Source of the DNA: DATARH01 sp963773625
GTDB lineage: Bacteria > Pseudomonadota > Alphaproteobacteria > ATCC43930 > CGMCC-115725
DNA length: 64,000 nt
Reading direction: 5' to 3'
Assembly (NCBI GenBank): GCA_963773625.1
Contig: CAVZCJ010000003.1
Location: 186,001 to 250,000, forward strand
In this document: positions 34,454 through 44,258 of the stretch, piece by piece
Position numbering within the stretch: the stretch's first letter is position 1
How the letters are laid out: each line of letters begins with the position of its first letter
Translations under genes and position numbers: made by a program
Notes under the pieces: model-generated
What the model was told of the DNA's origin: nothing
The model's database searches: none
What the model saw: the letters and a program-made list of their open reading frames with translations, nothing else

Positions 34454-35203
34454 CTAGGCCGCCGCTGGCGCCTCCATTGCGATCTGCCGATAGAGGTGCG
34501 AGAGCAGGGCCGCGACGACGGCGACCCCGACGAACGAGACGGCAAGCTGCAGTCCCTGGAAGACGAACCAGAACAGCGCGGGGAACATGGCGCCGATGCG
34601 GGCAACGATGACGCCGACAACGGCGAACGGCAGGTAGCACATCACCAGACAGACGAAGAGCCGCCAAAAATTGCCGGCGATCAGATCCGAGGCGTCGAAG
34701 AACCCGATCGGGCGCTCGATCGCTGCCGCCGGAAAGATCAGCGACACCCGCATCGCCGCCAGCGTGAGGGCGATGCCGCCAATGGTAGCCAGCGGCATCG
34801 TCAGAAGGTGCGGCGGCAAGGCCGCGACGAAGGTCAGGATGATCATTGCGACCGCGACGATGACCGAGAGCTTGATCGCGGTCACAAGGAATCCGCTCCA
34901 GCCCGGTGGGATGAGCCCGCCGGAGACGCTCTCGCCAAGCAGGACGAAGCGGTGCCAGCGCACGACGAAGATCGTGCCGAAGACCAGCATGCCGACGGCC
35001 CTGACCAGTGCCGCGAGAATACTGCCGAAAAGCCCGCCGCCCGGCAGGATCAGCGCGACGAGCTCGGTCGCCAGCACGATCGCGAACGGCAGCAGCGCCA
35101 TCTCGATGACGAGCCGAGCATTGTCGAGGACCGCGCGATAGGCATCGACGGTTTCCTCGGCGACGTCGAAGCGGTGCGGCCCCGGCGGCGGCGAATAGCT
35201 CAT
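34454..35203 (-). CDS. polytopic membrane protein, 249 aa
   Basis: Unrecognised inner-membrane protein with about six predicted spans. The first strong ones are VIEMALLPFAIVLATELVALI and ILAALVRAVGMLVFGTIFVV, followed by IKLSVIVAVAMIILTFVAAL and LATIGGIALTLAAMRVSLIF, and two near the end (LFVCLVMCYLPFAVVGVIVA and LAVSFVGVAVVAALLSHLY). The N-terminal 20 residues are cytosolic and Pro-rich. It resembles the general layout of uncharacterised YciC-type membrane proteins, but no motif proves this. It lies upstream of the DUF4139 gene on the same strand, 91 bases away. Confidence 0.65.
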   Translation of the reverse strand: MSYSPPPGPHRFDVAEETVDAYRAVLDNARLVIEMALLPFAIVLATELVALILPGGGLFGSILAALVRAVGMLVFGTIFVVRWHRFVLLGESVSGGLIPPGWSGFLVTAIKLSVIVAVAMIILTFVAALPPHLLTMPLATIGGIALTLAAMRVSLIFPAAAIERPIGFFDASDLIAGNFWRLFVCLVMCYLPFAVVGVIVARIGAMFPALFWFVFQGLQLAVSFVGVAVVAALLSHLYRQIAMEAPAAA

Positions 35204-35378
35204 GGCTTTCCCTTCACGTGCTGCTCCGGCTCTGCCGCCATTTTAGTGCAATCGGCGAGTGCAAACAGCCCGGATCGATGGGTGCCACAGCACGGTGAGA
35301 AGGCTAAGCGGTTGACTTACAATGGCGTCGCGCCGAACACTGCGCGTTATTTTCGTCACTGGAACTGAGGCCTGGGGA

Positions 35379-37466
35379 GTGGCGGGAGCGGACGCGGCGC
35401 GACTCGGGGTCGATATCGGCGGCACCTTCACCGATGTCGCGCTCGAGGTCGAGGGCAAGCGGTTCAGCGCCAAGATGCTGACGACCCCCCATGCGCCCGA
35501 GCGCGGCGTGCTGGCGGTGATTCGCGCGGTGTTGCGCGAGGCCGGGCTGACCCCACCCGAGTTGTCGATCATCATCCACGGCACGACGCTCGCGACCAAC
35601 GCGATCATCGAGCGCAAGGGCGCCAAGACCGCCCTGGTCACGACCGAGGGGTTCCGTGACACGGTCGAGATCCGCCACGAGAACCGTTTCGAGCAGTACG
35701 ACGTCAACATCGACCTGCCGCCGCCGCTGGTGCCGCGGCGGCTGCGCTGCGTCGTACCCGAGCGTATCGACGCGCGCGGACGGGTCGTCACGCCGCTCGA
35801 CGAAACGGCGGTGGCGGCGCTGGCGAAGCGGCTGGAGGAGGACGAGGTCGAAAGCCTCGCGATCGGCTTCCTGCATAGCTACGTCAATCCCGCGCACGAG
35901 GAGCGCGCGCGCGACGTGCTGACGCGGCATCTCAAGGGCGTGACGATGACGCTGTCGAGCGAGGTCTCGCCCGAGATGCGCGAGTACGAGCGACTCTCGA
36001 CCGCCTGCGCCAACGCGTACGTGCAGCCGATGATCGGGCGTTATCTGGTCAATCTCGAGGCACTGCTGCATGAGGAGGGCTTCGCTTGCCCGCTGTTCCT
36101 GATGACCTCTGGCGGCGGCCTCACCACGGTCGAGACCGCGATCCGCTTTCCGGTGCGGCTGGTGGAATCAGGCCCGGCGGGGGGAGCGATCTTCGCCAGC
36201 CACATCGCCCGACAATGCGGTCTCGACAAGGTGCTGTCCTACGACATGGGCGGCACCACCGCGAAGATTTGCCTGATCGACGACCTTCAGCCGCAGAGCA
36301 GTCGGGCCTTCGAGGTGGCGCGGGTCTACCGTTTCAAGAAAGGCAGCGGCTTGCCGCTGCGCATTCCGGTCATCGAGATGGTCGAGATCGGTGCTGGCGG
36401 CGGCTCGATCGCTCGGGTCGACCAGCTGAAACGCATCACCGTCGGGCCGGATAGCGCCGGGGCCGATCCGGGCCCGGCCTGTTACGGCCAGGGCGGCGAC
36501 CTGCCCAGCGTCACCGACGCTGATCTGCTGCTCGGCCGCATCGATCCGACTGGGTTCTCGGGCGGGAAGATGGCGCTGGACCGCGCGGCCGCCGAGCGCG
36601 CACTGCAGCGCGAAGTGGCCGACAAGCTCGACCTGGCGCTCGATGTCGCGGCGCTTGGGGTCAGCGAGATTGTCGACGAGAACATGGCCAACGCCGCCCG
36701 CGTCCATGCGATCGAAAGCGGCAAGGACGCGCGCGGCCGTACGCTGGTCGCTTTCGGCGGCGCGGCGCCGCTGCATGCGTCGCGGATGGCCGACAAACTG
36801 GGGCTCGACCGGGTGCTGGTGCCGTCCAATGCCGGGGTCGGCTCGGCGGTGGGGTTTCTTCGCGCGCCGATCTCGTACGAAATCGTCCGCTCCCAATTGC
36901 AACGACTTGACAGTTTCGATCCCAATTCCGCCAACAAGCTGCTCGCTGCGATGTATGAGGAGGCCGAGGCGATCGTGCGGCGCGGCGAGCCGACCGCGCA
37001 ACTCAGCGAAACCCGCTCGGCGCTGATGCGCTATCGCGGCCAGGGGCACGAGATCGCGGTGCCGCTCGCCGCCAAGGCCTACCGCAGCGAGGACGCCGCC
37101 GAGATCGTCGGCGCGTTCGAGGATGCCTATCGCCGGCTTTATAGCCGCATCATCCCCGGGGTCGAGGTCGAGGTGCTGAGCTGGGTGGTGCTGGTTTCGG
37201 GGCCGGCGCCGGTCGCGGAGGCGAAGCCGCCGGGGTTGCCCACGGCTTTCGCCGCGGCGCCGGCGCGCCGCCGCCCGGTCTTCGACCCGGAGCGCGGGGA
37301 GTTCGTCGAGGTGGCGATCTACGAGCGCCCGTCGCTCGATCCAGGCGCACGGCTACCGGGACCGGCGGTCATCGTTGAGGATGAGACCTCGACGGTCGTC
37401 GGCCGCAACTTCGACGCCCGGATCGACGCCTACGGCTATATCGAGCTCAACCGGCGCGGAGTTTGA
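35379..37466 (+). CDS. hydantoinase/oxoprolinase subunit A (HyuA-like)
   Basis: ATP-dependent ring-opening enzyme subunit of about 695 residues. The N-terminal actin-like ATPase motif is RLGVDIGGTFTDVALE. IIHGTTLATNAIIERKGAKTALVTTEGF and the second phosphate motif (VLSYDMGGTTAKICLI) follow, and then GAGGGSIARVD and ADPGPACYGQGG, all typical of N-methylhydantoinase and 5-oxoprolinase A chains. GTG 35379 is preferred, with GAGG eight bases upstream; ATG 35322 has no ribosome site. The B subunit is usually next; here the only one lies about 5 kb away at 42525 on the same strand. Confidence 0.9.
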   Translation: MAGADAARLGVDIGGTFTDVALEVEGKRFSAKMLTTPHAPERGVLAVIRAVLREAGLTPPELSIIIHGTTLATNAIIERKGAKTALVTTEGFRDTVEIRHENRFEQYDVNIDLPPPLVPRRLRCVVPERIDARGRVVTPLDETAVAALAKRLEEDEVESLAIGFLHSYVNPAHEERARDVLTRHLKGVTMTLSSEVSPEMREYERLSTACANAYVQPMIGRYLVNLEALLHEEGFACPLFLMTSGGGLTTVETAIRFPVRLVESGPAGGAIFASHIARQCGLDKVLSYDMGGTTAKICLIDDLQPQSSRAFEVARVYRFKKGSGLPLRIPVIEMVEIGAGGGSIARVDQLKRITVGPDSAGADPGPACYGQGGDLPSVTDADLLLGRIDPTGFSGGKMALDRAAAERALQREVADKLDLALDVAALGVSEIVDENMANAARVHAIESGKDARGRTLVAFGGAAPLHASRMADKLGLDRVLVPSNAGVGSAVGFLRAPISYEIVRSQLQRLDSFDPNSANKLLAAMYEEAEAIVRRGEPTAQLSETRSALMRYRGQGHEIAVPLAAKAYRSEDAAEIVGAFEDAYRRLYSRIIPGVEVEVLSWVVLVSGPAPVAEAKPPGLPTAFAAAPARRRPVFDPERGEFVEVAIYERPSLDPGARLPGPAVIVEDETSTVVGRNFDARIDAYGYIELNRRGV

Positions 37467-37487
37467 ATCCCGCGCCGGGATCGACGA

Positions 37488-37931
37488 TTAGCGGGGCGGG
37501 TACCCCGGACCTTGTTGCAGCTGCTGCTGGTTGAGCTGCTGCGTCGTTGTCGGCGCCGGCGCGTAGCCTGGCGGCGGCGCCGCGGCTGGAGTGCGGCTCG
37601 CCATGCATTGCTGATAATAGGCGTAGTATGCTTGGTTGCCGGCATCCTGCGCGTTCGCGATGCCCGTACCGGTGCCAACGATCGCGCCGGTGCCGGCGCC
37701 AATTGCCGCGCCGCGGGGGCCGCCGACGGCCGCGCCTATGCCGGCGCCCAGCGCGGCGCCGAGCAGGGTGCTGCCAACCGCCTGGCTCTGCGCCTGTGAT
37801 TGCGCGTAAGATGCTTGCTGGCTCGCCCATTGACGGCACGTCGCGTCGTCGTAGGCCGTTTGCGCCAACGCGGCGGTACCCGTGAGCGCCACCATTGCTC
37901 CACTCACGACCCCTGTAACAATTCGCTTCAT
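37488..37931 (-). CDS. glycine-zipper surface protein
   Basis: Exported protein of 147 residues. The N-terminal signal peptide (KRIVTGVVSGAMVALTGTAALAQ) is followed by TAYDDATCRQWASQQ and a Gly-zipper (STLLGAALGAGIGAAVGG, GAGTGAIVGTGTG), which can form tightly packed membrane helices. A second Cys lies in YQQCMASR, so a disulfide with the first Cys is possible. The C-terminal 35 residues are rich in Pro, Gln and Thr. The ATG at 37931 has AGGAG eight bases upstream. This is an outer-membrane or envelope protein type widespread in alphaproteobacteria; the role is not known. Confidence 0.8.
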   Translation of the reverse strand: MKRIVTGVVSGAMVALTGTAALAQTAYDDATCRQWASQQASYAQSQAQSQAVGSTLLGAALGAGIGAAVGGPRGAAIGAGTGAIVGTGTGIANAQDAGNQAYYAYYQQCMASRTPAAAPPPGYAPAPTTTQQLNQQQLQQGPGYPPR

Positions 37932-38075
37932 CACAACACTCCTCGGTGCCAGAGGTCCGCCGCATCGGTGTCCCCCTGCTACGCCGTGGTCATATAGGCA
38001 GCGCGGCGAGGGCTTAAAGAGGTCGGTCTGTTCGACCCTGCGTTGGGCGCGCATCAATTGGTCTCATGCCGTGGA

Positions 38076-40945
38076 TCAGAATCTGATGCGCAGTCCGGCC
38101 TGGATGGTGTGGTCGGTGGTGTTGCCGGCGGGGAGCACGGCGTCGTAGGTGGCGTAGAGGGCGAGGGCAGGTGCGGCCTGGACGGTGAACCCGGCGCCGG
38201 CGGTCACGATGTTTTTCGACGGCTTGACGCCGGTGACCGGGAAGAACGCGCCGCTCACCGTCGCCACGGTCAGGGTACGCGATCCGGCGAGCGCCTCGCG
38301 GTCGTAGCCGAGCCGCAGCTCCGGGGTGATCAGCGTACCGTCGGCGGTGACAAATTTCTGCGACAGGGCGAGCGCGACAAAGGGCTGGAGGCTGTCGGTG
38401 CCGTGGCTGGCGGCGGACAGGTCGAAGCCGCCGGCGCCGATCTCGGTGAAGCCATTCTCGCCGAGGTGGAGGAACTGGATACCGGCCTTGGGGGTCAAGG
38501 TGGCCAGGCCCTGGCCGAGCCCCTGGACCTGGAGCGGCAGGCTCCATTGCGCCGCGGCGGTGGCCTCGTCGGCGCCGTGATGCTCGGTGGCGGTGCCGAG
38601 GATCAGGCTGCGCTGGGTGTCGATCCAGTCATGCGCGTAGCCGGCGGTAGCGGTGAGCAGGCTGGGGCCGAGAACCGCGCCGCCATAGACCGCGAACCGC
38701 GCGGTATCGGCGGTGCTGCTCGACAAAGAGCGCTCGTTGACGCTGCTGTGGAGATAACCGCCGGCGACCCCGAGGTAGACATTGTCGGCGACCGGGCGGT
38801 CGAACCCGGCGAGGAAGCCGCCGGCGCTGCCGGTGAAGCCGGGTAGCGTCCCGCTGCGGTCGACCGAGGCGAAGCCGCCAATGCCGCGGAACCAGGCGCC
38901 CTGCGACGCCAGCGCCTGCGGCAAGGCGGAGACGAGATCGCCCAAAGCCGTGTTGTTGCCGAGCTGGGCGTATTGCGGCCCGGGCACGCCGATGCCGCCG
39001 AGCGCCACCTCGCCGTCGGCGATCCCCGACGGCGATTGCCCAGCCGGTCGAGGATGATCGCGTTGGCCTGCTGCGCGTTCATCACCAGCATGCTGGCGAC
39101 GTCGCTGAAAGCAGAGGCATTGGTCGGAGCGACCGCGTCGAGCTGCAGGGTCACGTCGGTCGGGTCGTAAAGGAGCGTGTGTCCGATTCCCGGAGGATCA
39201 TTGGCGACGACGTTGCCGAAGACACCGCTGACGCTCGACGCGGTCAGGATCTTGTACGACGCCATGTGATAGAGGCCGGGATCGAAGACCAGCACCAGGG
39301 TGCCGGCGAGATTGGCCGCGCCGCCGACCTTCAGTTGCGAGGCATTGCTCGGGCTGACCTCGATGACCAGTGTGCCAGCCGCAGACTGTACAAAGTTGCC
39401 GCCAACGTTGAGCACGCCGATCGAACCGCCCGGCCTCACGATGCCGCCGTTATTGAGGATGCTGCCAACCGTGCCGAATCCGGACAACATCCCGCCGGTC
39501 AAGGTCACCGCGCCGGAGATGGTCGCATTGGGCGTGGCATCCGTTCCGACCTGCAAGTTGCCGCCGCTGATCGTCCAATTGTTGGTGTTGCTGCCGGTCG
39601 CCTGCCAGGTGCCCCCGATCACGTTGAACGTGCTGAACCCGGTGTACTGCGTGCCGAGCGTGTCCAGGTTGAAGCTGCCGGTCCCCGTGCCGCCGAGCTG
39701 GAATGTGTCGGCGCCAGCGCCCAGCACATTGCCATTCATCGCGAACCCAGGGCCCAACGTCAGCGTGTTGCCGCCGCCGCCGAGTACGATCGCGGTGCCA
39801 AAGAAACCGGTGATGTTGCCGGCGGTAAAGATCGAGCTGCCACCCAGATCGGCCTCGACGCCGGTATCGCCCTGGATGACGCCGGTGGAGTCGTTCGTGA
39901 GGGTCAAGGCCGCCGCCAGGACGCCCCAAGAGCCGACGCCCGGGGCCGCCGATATGCTCCCGGAATTGACCAGACCGATGGTCGATCCGACGATGCCAAA
40001 GCCAGAACCGGATATGCTGCCGGTGGAGGTATTGGTGATCGTTAGCGTGCTGCCGGGCTGGATCGATTCGATCCCGGAGCCGGTCGCGCCCGAAATCGTC
40101 CCCGAATTGGTAAAATTGATCGTTCCCAGCGAGACCGCGATCCCGTCGAAGCCGCCGGAAATTATCCCGGCGTTGCTGCCGCTGACCGAATTGTTGGCCT
40201 GGATGGCGGCCGTTCCGGCGGTAATGTTTCCGGTCGATAGATTGGTCACGGTAACGTCGTTGCCGAAGGCGCCGTAATCCGATCCGCTCATGCTTCCCGA
40301 ATTCGTAAGAAAGATCGTGGGGGCCTGGACGTTAAACGTCCCGATGCCGCCGCCGATGAGATTGCCCGAATTGTTGACGGTCGCGGTGACGTTCGCATCG
40401 ATCGTGTCACCGAATACCGAGGAAATCGTTCCTTCGTTGACAACGTTGATCGACGTAGGGCTGCCGACCACCGGGCTGATGCCGGAGCCGACACCGGCAA
40501 TCAGCGAGCCGCTGCCGAGGTTCATGACCGTGATAGAGCCAGTGTACTGAATACCCGAACTCAGATTGGTCCCTTGGATGGTGCCAAAGTTGTTGATCGT
40601 GCTGCCGTCGCCGATCACGACCCCGGCTGTCGTGAATGTGGTGCCGTTACCAGTTATGGTACCCGAATTGTTGATTATATTTGTGGCGCCGACATTGATG
40701 CCATCGGCGTCTCCAGTTACCGTGCTGCCAGGCGTAACGTTGATCGTCAGGCCGGTCTGGGTGCCATCGCCGAACCCGTTGGGTGGTGTTTGGTTGAGGA
40801 CGGCACCCGTGCAGTTGACGGTGGTTACCGATGTCACGCACTGGGCCGCGGCGGACCGCCCGAGTCCTCCCGCCAATGCCAACGCCACGCTCGTCAGCAG
40901 CAGTATTTCGCGCAGCAAGCGGGTGTTCACGGTGCCAGTTCCCAT
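38076..40945 (-). pseudogene. autotransporter with beta-helix passenger, one frame break
   Basis: Type V secretion protein of about 956 residues after repair. GGAGG precedes the start. The signal peptide is LLREILLLTSVALALAGGLG. The passenger (about 40-600) is built of short N/G/S/T-rich strands such as NSGTITGNGT and NNFGTIQGT, typical of a right-handed beta-helix. The frame breaks near 39033-39043, just before the beta-barrel; adding one base joins ILDRLG to SPSGIADGEVALGGIGV. The barrel domain (about 660-956) ends LRIRF, with the terminal Phe of outer-membrane proteins. A partial copy of the barrel end lies 170 bases upstream of its start. Adhesion or surface display is likely. Confidence 0.85.
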
Positions 40946-41113
40946 CAACCTCCGCCGCGATCGCAGCGGGAATTCAACCTTTGGTCGTGTGAAACTATCC
41001 GATTGATTGTGACGGGAGAACGCGCAAAGACGCCATACCTGGAAACAAATCGCCGGTGTGATCTTTGCGCCACTCGTCGGATGGCTTGGCTACCGAGCCA
41101 CCAAGAGCGCGGC

Positions 41114-41229
41114 TTAGAATTTCAAGCGGAGTCTGGCCCGGGCCGTGTGGTCGGTGGTGTTGCCGACGGGGAGCACGGCGTCGTAGGTGGAATAGAGCGC
41201 GAGGGCCGGAGCGGCCTGCACGGTGCCCG
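41114..41229 (-). pseudogene. 3' remnant of a second autotransporter
   Basis: The minus strand encodes TVQAAPALALYSTYDAVLPV and then GNTTDHTARARLRLKF before a stop. This closely matches the last 36 residues of the neighbouring autotransporter (FTVQAAPALALYATYDAVLP, then AGNTTDHTIQAGLRIRF). Only this tail of the barrel remains; the sequence upstream does not continue the match. It marks a former tandem copy that was largely deleted. Confidence 0.85.
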
Positions 41230-41326
41230 GCGCCGGCCGTCCGTCGGCTCGCGATTATGGCGCGCGGGCAGCGCGCTATTCTATCTCAGCGAGCAGGGGC
41301 TAGCGGGCGGTGGGCAAGGACGCAAT

Positions 41327-42382
41327 CTAGCCGGGCGGTTTCAGCCAGCAGCCCGGGGTCGAGTGCGAGATCGTGATCTCCTCCTCGGTCATGTCGGCGG
41401 GGACATCAGCGAAAAGCGGCGTCGAGAGGTAGCGCTCGCCGGTGTCGGGCAGCATGCACAGTATCGTCGATCCCTTGGGTGCCTCGGCGCAGACCTTGAG
41501 CGCGCCGGCGAAGGTCGCGCCGGAGGTGATGCCGACAAAGATGCCTTCCTTCTGCGCCAGCTCCTTGCTGCATTTGAGCGCCTCGGGGCCGGGAATACGG
41601 ATGATCTTGTCGATCACCTTCATGTCGATCACGTCTCCGGTCAGCTTGGGGATGAAGTCCGGGCTCCAGCCCTGCATTGGGTGCGGCTTCCATTGCGAGT
41701 GCGGTTCCGCCGGCGTGCCGTCCGGGTTGCGGGCTTGTGGGGCGCCGCTGGTGAGCATCGGCGCGTCCTCGGGCTCGCAGACGACGATCTTGGTGTCGGG
41801 GCTTTCCTTGGCGAGCACCCGCGCGACGCCCTTTAGGGTGCCGCCGGTGCCGAAGCCGGTGACCCAGTAGTCGAGCTTGGTGTCGGCGAAATCGTCGATG
41901 ATCTCGCGCGCCGTGGTGCGCGAGTGCATGTCCGGGTTGGCCTCGTTCTCGAACTGGCGGGTCATGAACCAACCGTGCTTCTTGGCCAGCTCAACGGTCT
42001 TGTTGAGCATGCCCACCGCGCGGTCGGCAGCCGGCGTCAGGATGACCTTGGCGCCGAGAAAGCGCATCAGCCGCCGGCGCTCGACGCTGAACGTCTCCGC
42101 CATCGTCACCACGAGCGGATAGCCCTTCTGGGCGCAGACCATGGCGAGCCCGATGCCGGTATTGCCGCTGGTCGCCTCGATCACGGTCTGACCGGGTTTG
42201 AGTTCCCCCGATTTTTCGGCCGCCTCGATAACGCCGAGCGCCAAGCGGTCCTTGACCGAACCCAGCGGATTGAACGCCTCGATCTTGACGTAGAGGTTCA
42301 CATCGGGCGGCGCGAGGCGGTTGATTTTCACCACGGGCGTGTTGCCGACGGTCTCGAGGATGTTCGCGTATCTGCGCCCCAT
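41327..42382 (-). CDS. cysK: cysteine synthase A (O-acetylserine sulfhydrylase)
   Basis: PLP enzyme of 351 residues making cysteine from O-acetylserine and sulfide. The PLP lysine is in FNPLGSVKDRLAL, the substrate loop is TSGNTGIG, the PLP ring contact is GFGTGGTLKGV, and the phosphate region is ITSGATF. Compared with a standard CysK it has an insert (ARNPDGTPAEPHSQWKPHPM) and a longer C-terminus. GGGAGAGGG stands before the ATG. It is convergent with nothing and divergent from the hydantoinase B gene. No serine acetyltransferase gene is nearby. Confidence 0.9.
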   Translation of the reverse strand: MGRRYANILETVGNTPVVKINRLAPPDVNLYVKIEAFNPLGSVKDRLALGVIEAAEKSGELKPGQTVIEATSGNTGIGLAMVCAQKGYPLVVTMAETFSVERRRLMRFLGAKVILTPAADRAVGMLNKTVELAKKHGWFMTRQFENEANPDMHSRTTAREIIDDFADTKLDYWVTGFGTGGTLKGVARVLAKESPDTKIVVCEPEDAPMLTSGAPQARNPDGTPAEPHSQWKPHPMQGWSPDFIPKLTGDVIDMKVIDKIIRIPGPEALKCSKELAQKEGIFVGITSGATFAGALKVCAEAPKGSTILCMLPDTGERYLSTPLFADVPADMTEEEITISHSTPGCWLKPPG

Positions 42383-42524
42383 GTGCCCTCTCCCTGCTGA
42401 CGGTAGCCTTCTGCACAGTTTCGCCCGCCTGCCGTCCGGAGGCAAACCGTCCGTTGCCCTTTTTGACGGGCCGCTTAAACTCAATCGGCGTCCCGCGCCG
42501 CGGGACGAAGCCTCCGGAGGCAAG

Positions 42525-44258
42525 ATGCTAGGCCGCCCGAATACCGCCTTGTCGCAAATCCACATGCAGATCATGTGGTCGCGGCTCATCGCCGTCGTCG
42601 AGGAGCAGGCGCAAACGCTGGTGCGCACCGCGTTCTCGACCCCGGTGCGCGAGGCCGGCGACCTCTCGGCTGGCGTCTTCGACCGCGACGGCAACATGCT
42701 GGCCCAGGCGGTGACCGGCACGCCGGGGCACGTCAATTCGATGGCCGCGGCGGTGAAGCATTTCCTCGACGCATTCCCGCTCAAGACGATGAAGCCGGGC
42801 GACCATTACATCACCAACGATCCGTGGTTGACCTGCGGCCATCTGCACGATCTGACCGTGGTCAGCCCGACATTCCTGCGCGGCGAGCCGGTCGGGCTTT
42901 TCGCCTCGACCGTGCACGTTGTCGATATCGGCGGCCTCGGCATGGGCCCGGACGGGCGCCAGGTGTTCGAGGAAGGGCTGGCGATCCCGCTGATGGCCTT
43001 GGCGCGCGAAGGCCGCATGAACGAGGACCTGATGCGGATCATCCGCGCCAACGTCCGCGAACCGCTGCAGGTCGAGGGCGACGTCTACGCGCTTGCCGCC
43101 TGCAACGACGAGGGCAGCAGGCGCCTGGTCGAGATGATGGAGGAGTTCGGGATCAGCAACCTCGACCGGCTCGGCGAACACATCATCGAGACATCGCGCC
43201 AGGCGACAATCGAGGCGATCCGCAAGCTGAAGCCCGGCAAGTACAAGAACACGGTCCACATGGACGGCTACGACCGGCCATTGACGCTGGCTGGCGAGAT
43301 GACCATCGGCGACGACGGCATCCATGTCGACTACACCGGCACCTCGCCGGCGAGTGCCTTCGGCATCAATGTGGTGATGAACTACACGCTGGCCTACACC
43401 GCGTTCGGGGTGAAGTGCCTGGTCGCGCCCGAGGTGCCGAACAATGCCGGCTCATTGGCGCCGATCACCGCCAGCGCGCCGGACGGGTGCCTGCTCAACG
43501 TCAAGCGCCCGCGCGCGGTGGCGGCGCGGCACACGGTCGGCCATATGCTGCCCGACGTGGTGTTCGGCTGCCTGCATCAGGTGATGGAGGGCGGCGTCCC
43601 GGCTGAGGGTGCCTCGTCGCTGTGGAACCCGCAGATATATGGCGGCGCCGACGTCGCCGACGAACTCGGCGCCGACGGCCATGACGAAGTGCCGCCGTTC
43701 AGCACCGTCATCTTTCACTGCGGCGGCACCGGCGCACGGCCAGGCAAGGACGGGCTCGACGTCACCGCGTTTCCGTCCGGCGTGCGCACCATCCCCGTCG
43801 AAGCGACCGAGTCGGTGGCGCCGGTGATGTTTCGCCGCCGCGAGTTCCGCGAGGGCTCGGGCGGCGTGGGGAAATATCGCGGCGGGCTGGGCCAGGTCAT
43901 CGAGCTCGGCGGCGCCGACGGCACGCCGGTGGCGATGCTGTGCAATTTCGAGCGCATCAACAATCCCGCACGCGGCCGCGACGGCGGCGGGCTGGGCGCG
44001 CCCGGCAAGGTGTCGCTGGTCTCGGGCAAGGCGATCCGCTCGAAAGGGCGGGCGACGATCTCGGGTGGCGATTTCATCCGCCTCGAGCTGCCGGGCGGCG
44101 GTGGGTTCGGCGACCCGGCGACGCGCGACGCCAACCAGGTCGCGCTCGACGTTGCGGACGGGCTGATCGATGCCGAGACCGCGCAGCGCGACTATCGCGT
44201 CGCGCTTGACGCGGCGGGCATGGTGGATCGAACGGCGACCGCGCGCCTGCGCGCCTGA
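42525..44258 (+). CDS. hydantoinase/oxoprolinase subunit B (HyuB-like)
   Basis: Catalytic partner of the HyuA type, 577 residues. Recognisable blocks are RTAFSTPVREAGDLSAGVFD, GTPGHVNSMAAAVKHFL, GDHYITNDPWLTCGHLHDLT and FASTVHVVDIGG at the N-terminus, and RREFREGSGGVGKYRGGLGQ and LPGGGGFGDPATRD at the C-terminus. GGAGG lies four bases before the ATG at 42525. The stop shares a base with the ATG of the solute-binding protein gene (TGATG), so the two are coupled, and this suggests uptake and ring opening of the same compound. The A subunit is about 5 kb upstream. Confidence 0.9.
   Translation: MLGRPNTALSQIHMQIMWSRLIAVVEEQAQTLVRTAFSTPVREAGDLSAGVFDRDGNMLAQAVTGTPGHVNSMAAAVKHFLDAFPLKTMKPGDHYITNDPWLTCGHLHDLTVVSPTFLRGEPVGLFASTVHVVDIGGLGMGPDGRQVFEEGLAIPLMALAREGRMNEDLMRIIRANVREPLQVEGDVYALAACNDEGSRRLVEMMEEFGISNLDRLGEHIIETSRQATIEAIRKLKPGKYKNTVHMDGYDRPLTLAGEMTIGDDGIHVDYTGTSPASAFGINVVMNYTLAYTAFGVKCLVAPEVPNNAGSLAPITASAPDGCLLNVKRPRAVAARHTVGHMLPDVVFGCLHQVMEGGVPAEGASSLWNPQIYGGADVADELGADGHDEVPPFSTVIFHCGGTGARPGKDGLDVTAFPSGVRTIPVEATESVAPVMFRRREFREGSGGVGKYRGGLGQVIELGGADGTPVAMLCNFERINNPARGRDGGGLGAPGKVSLVSGKAIRSKGRATISGGDFIRLELPGGGGFGDPATRDANQVALDVADGLIDAETAQRDYRVALDAAGMVDRTATARLRA

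Noticed and set aside
39179..40277. Plus-strand frames over the autotransporter passenger
   Set aside because: Repetitive passenger codons produce open antisense frames; they have no ribosome sites and biased Pro/Val composition.
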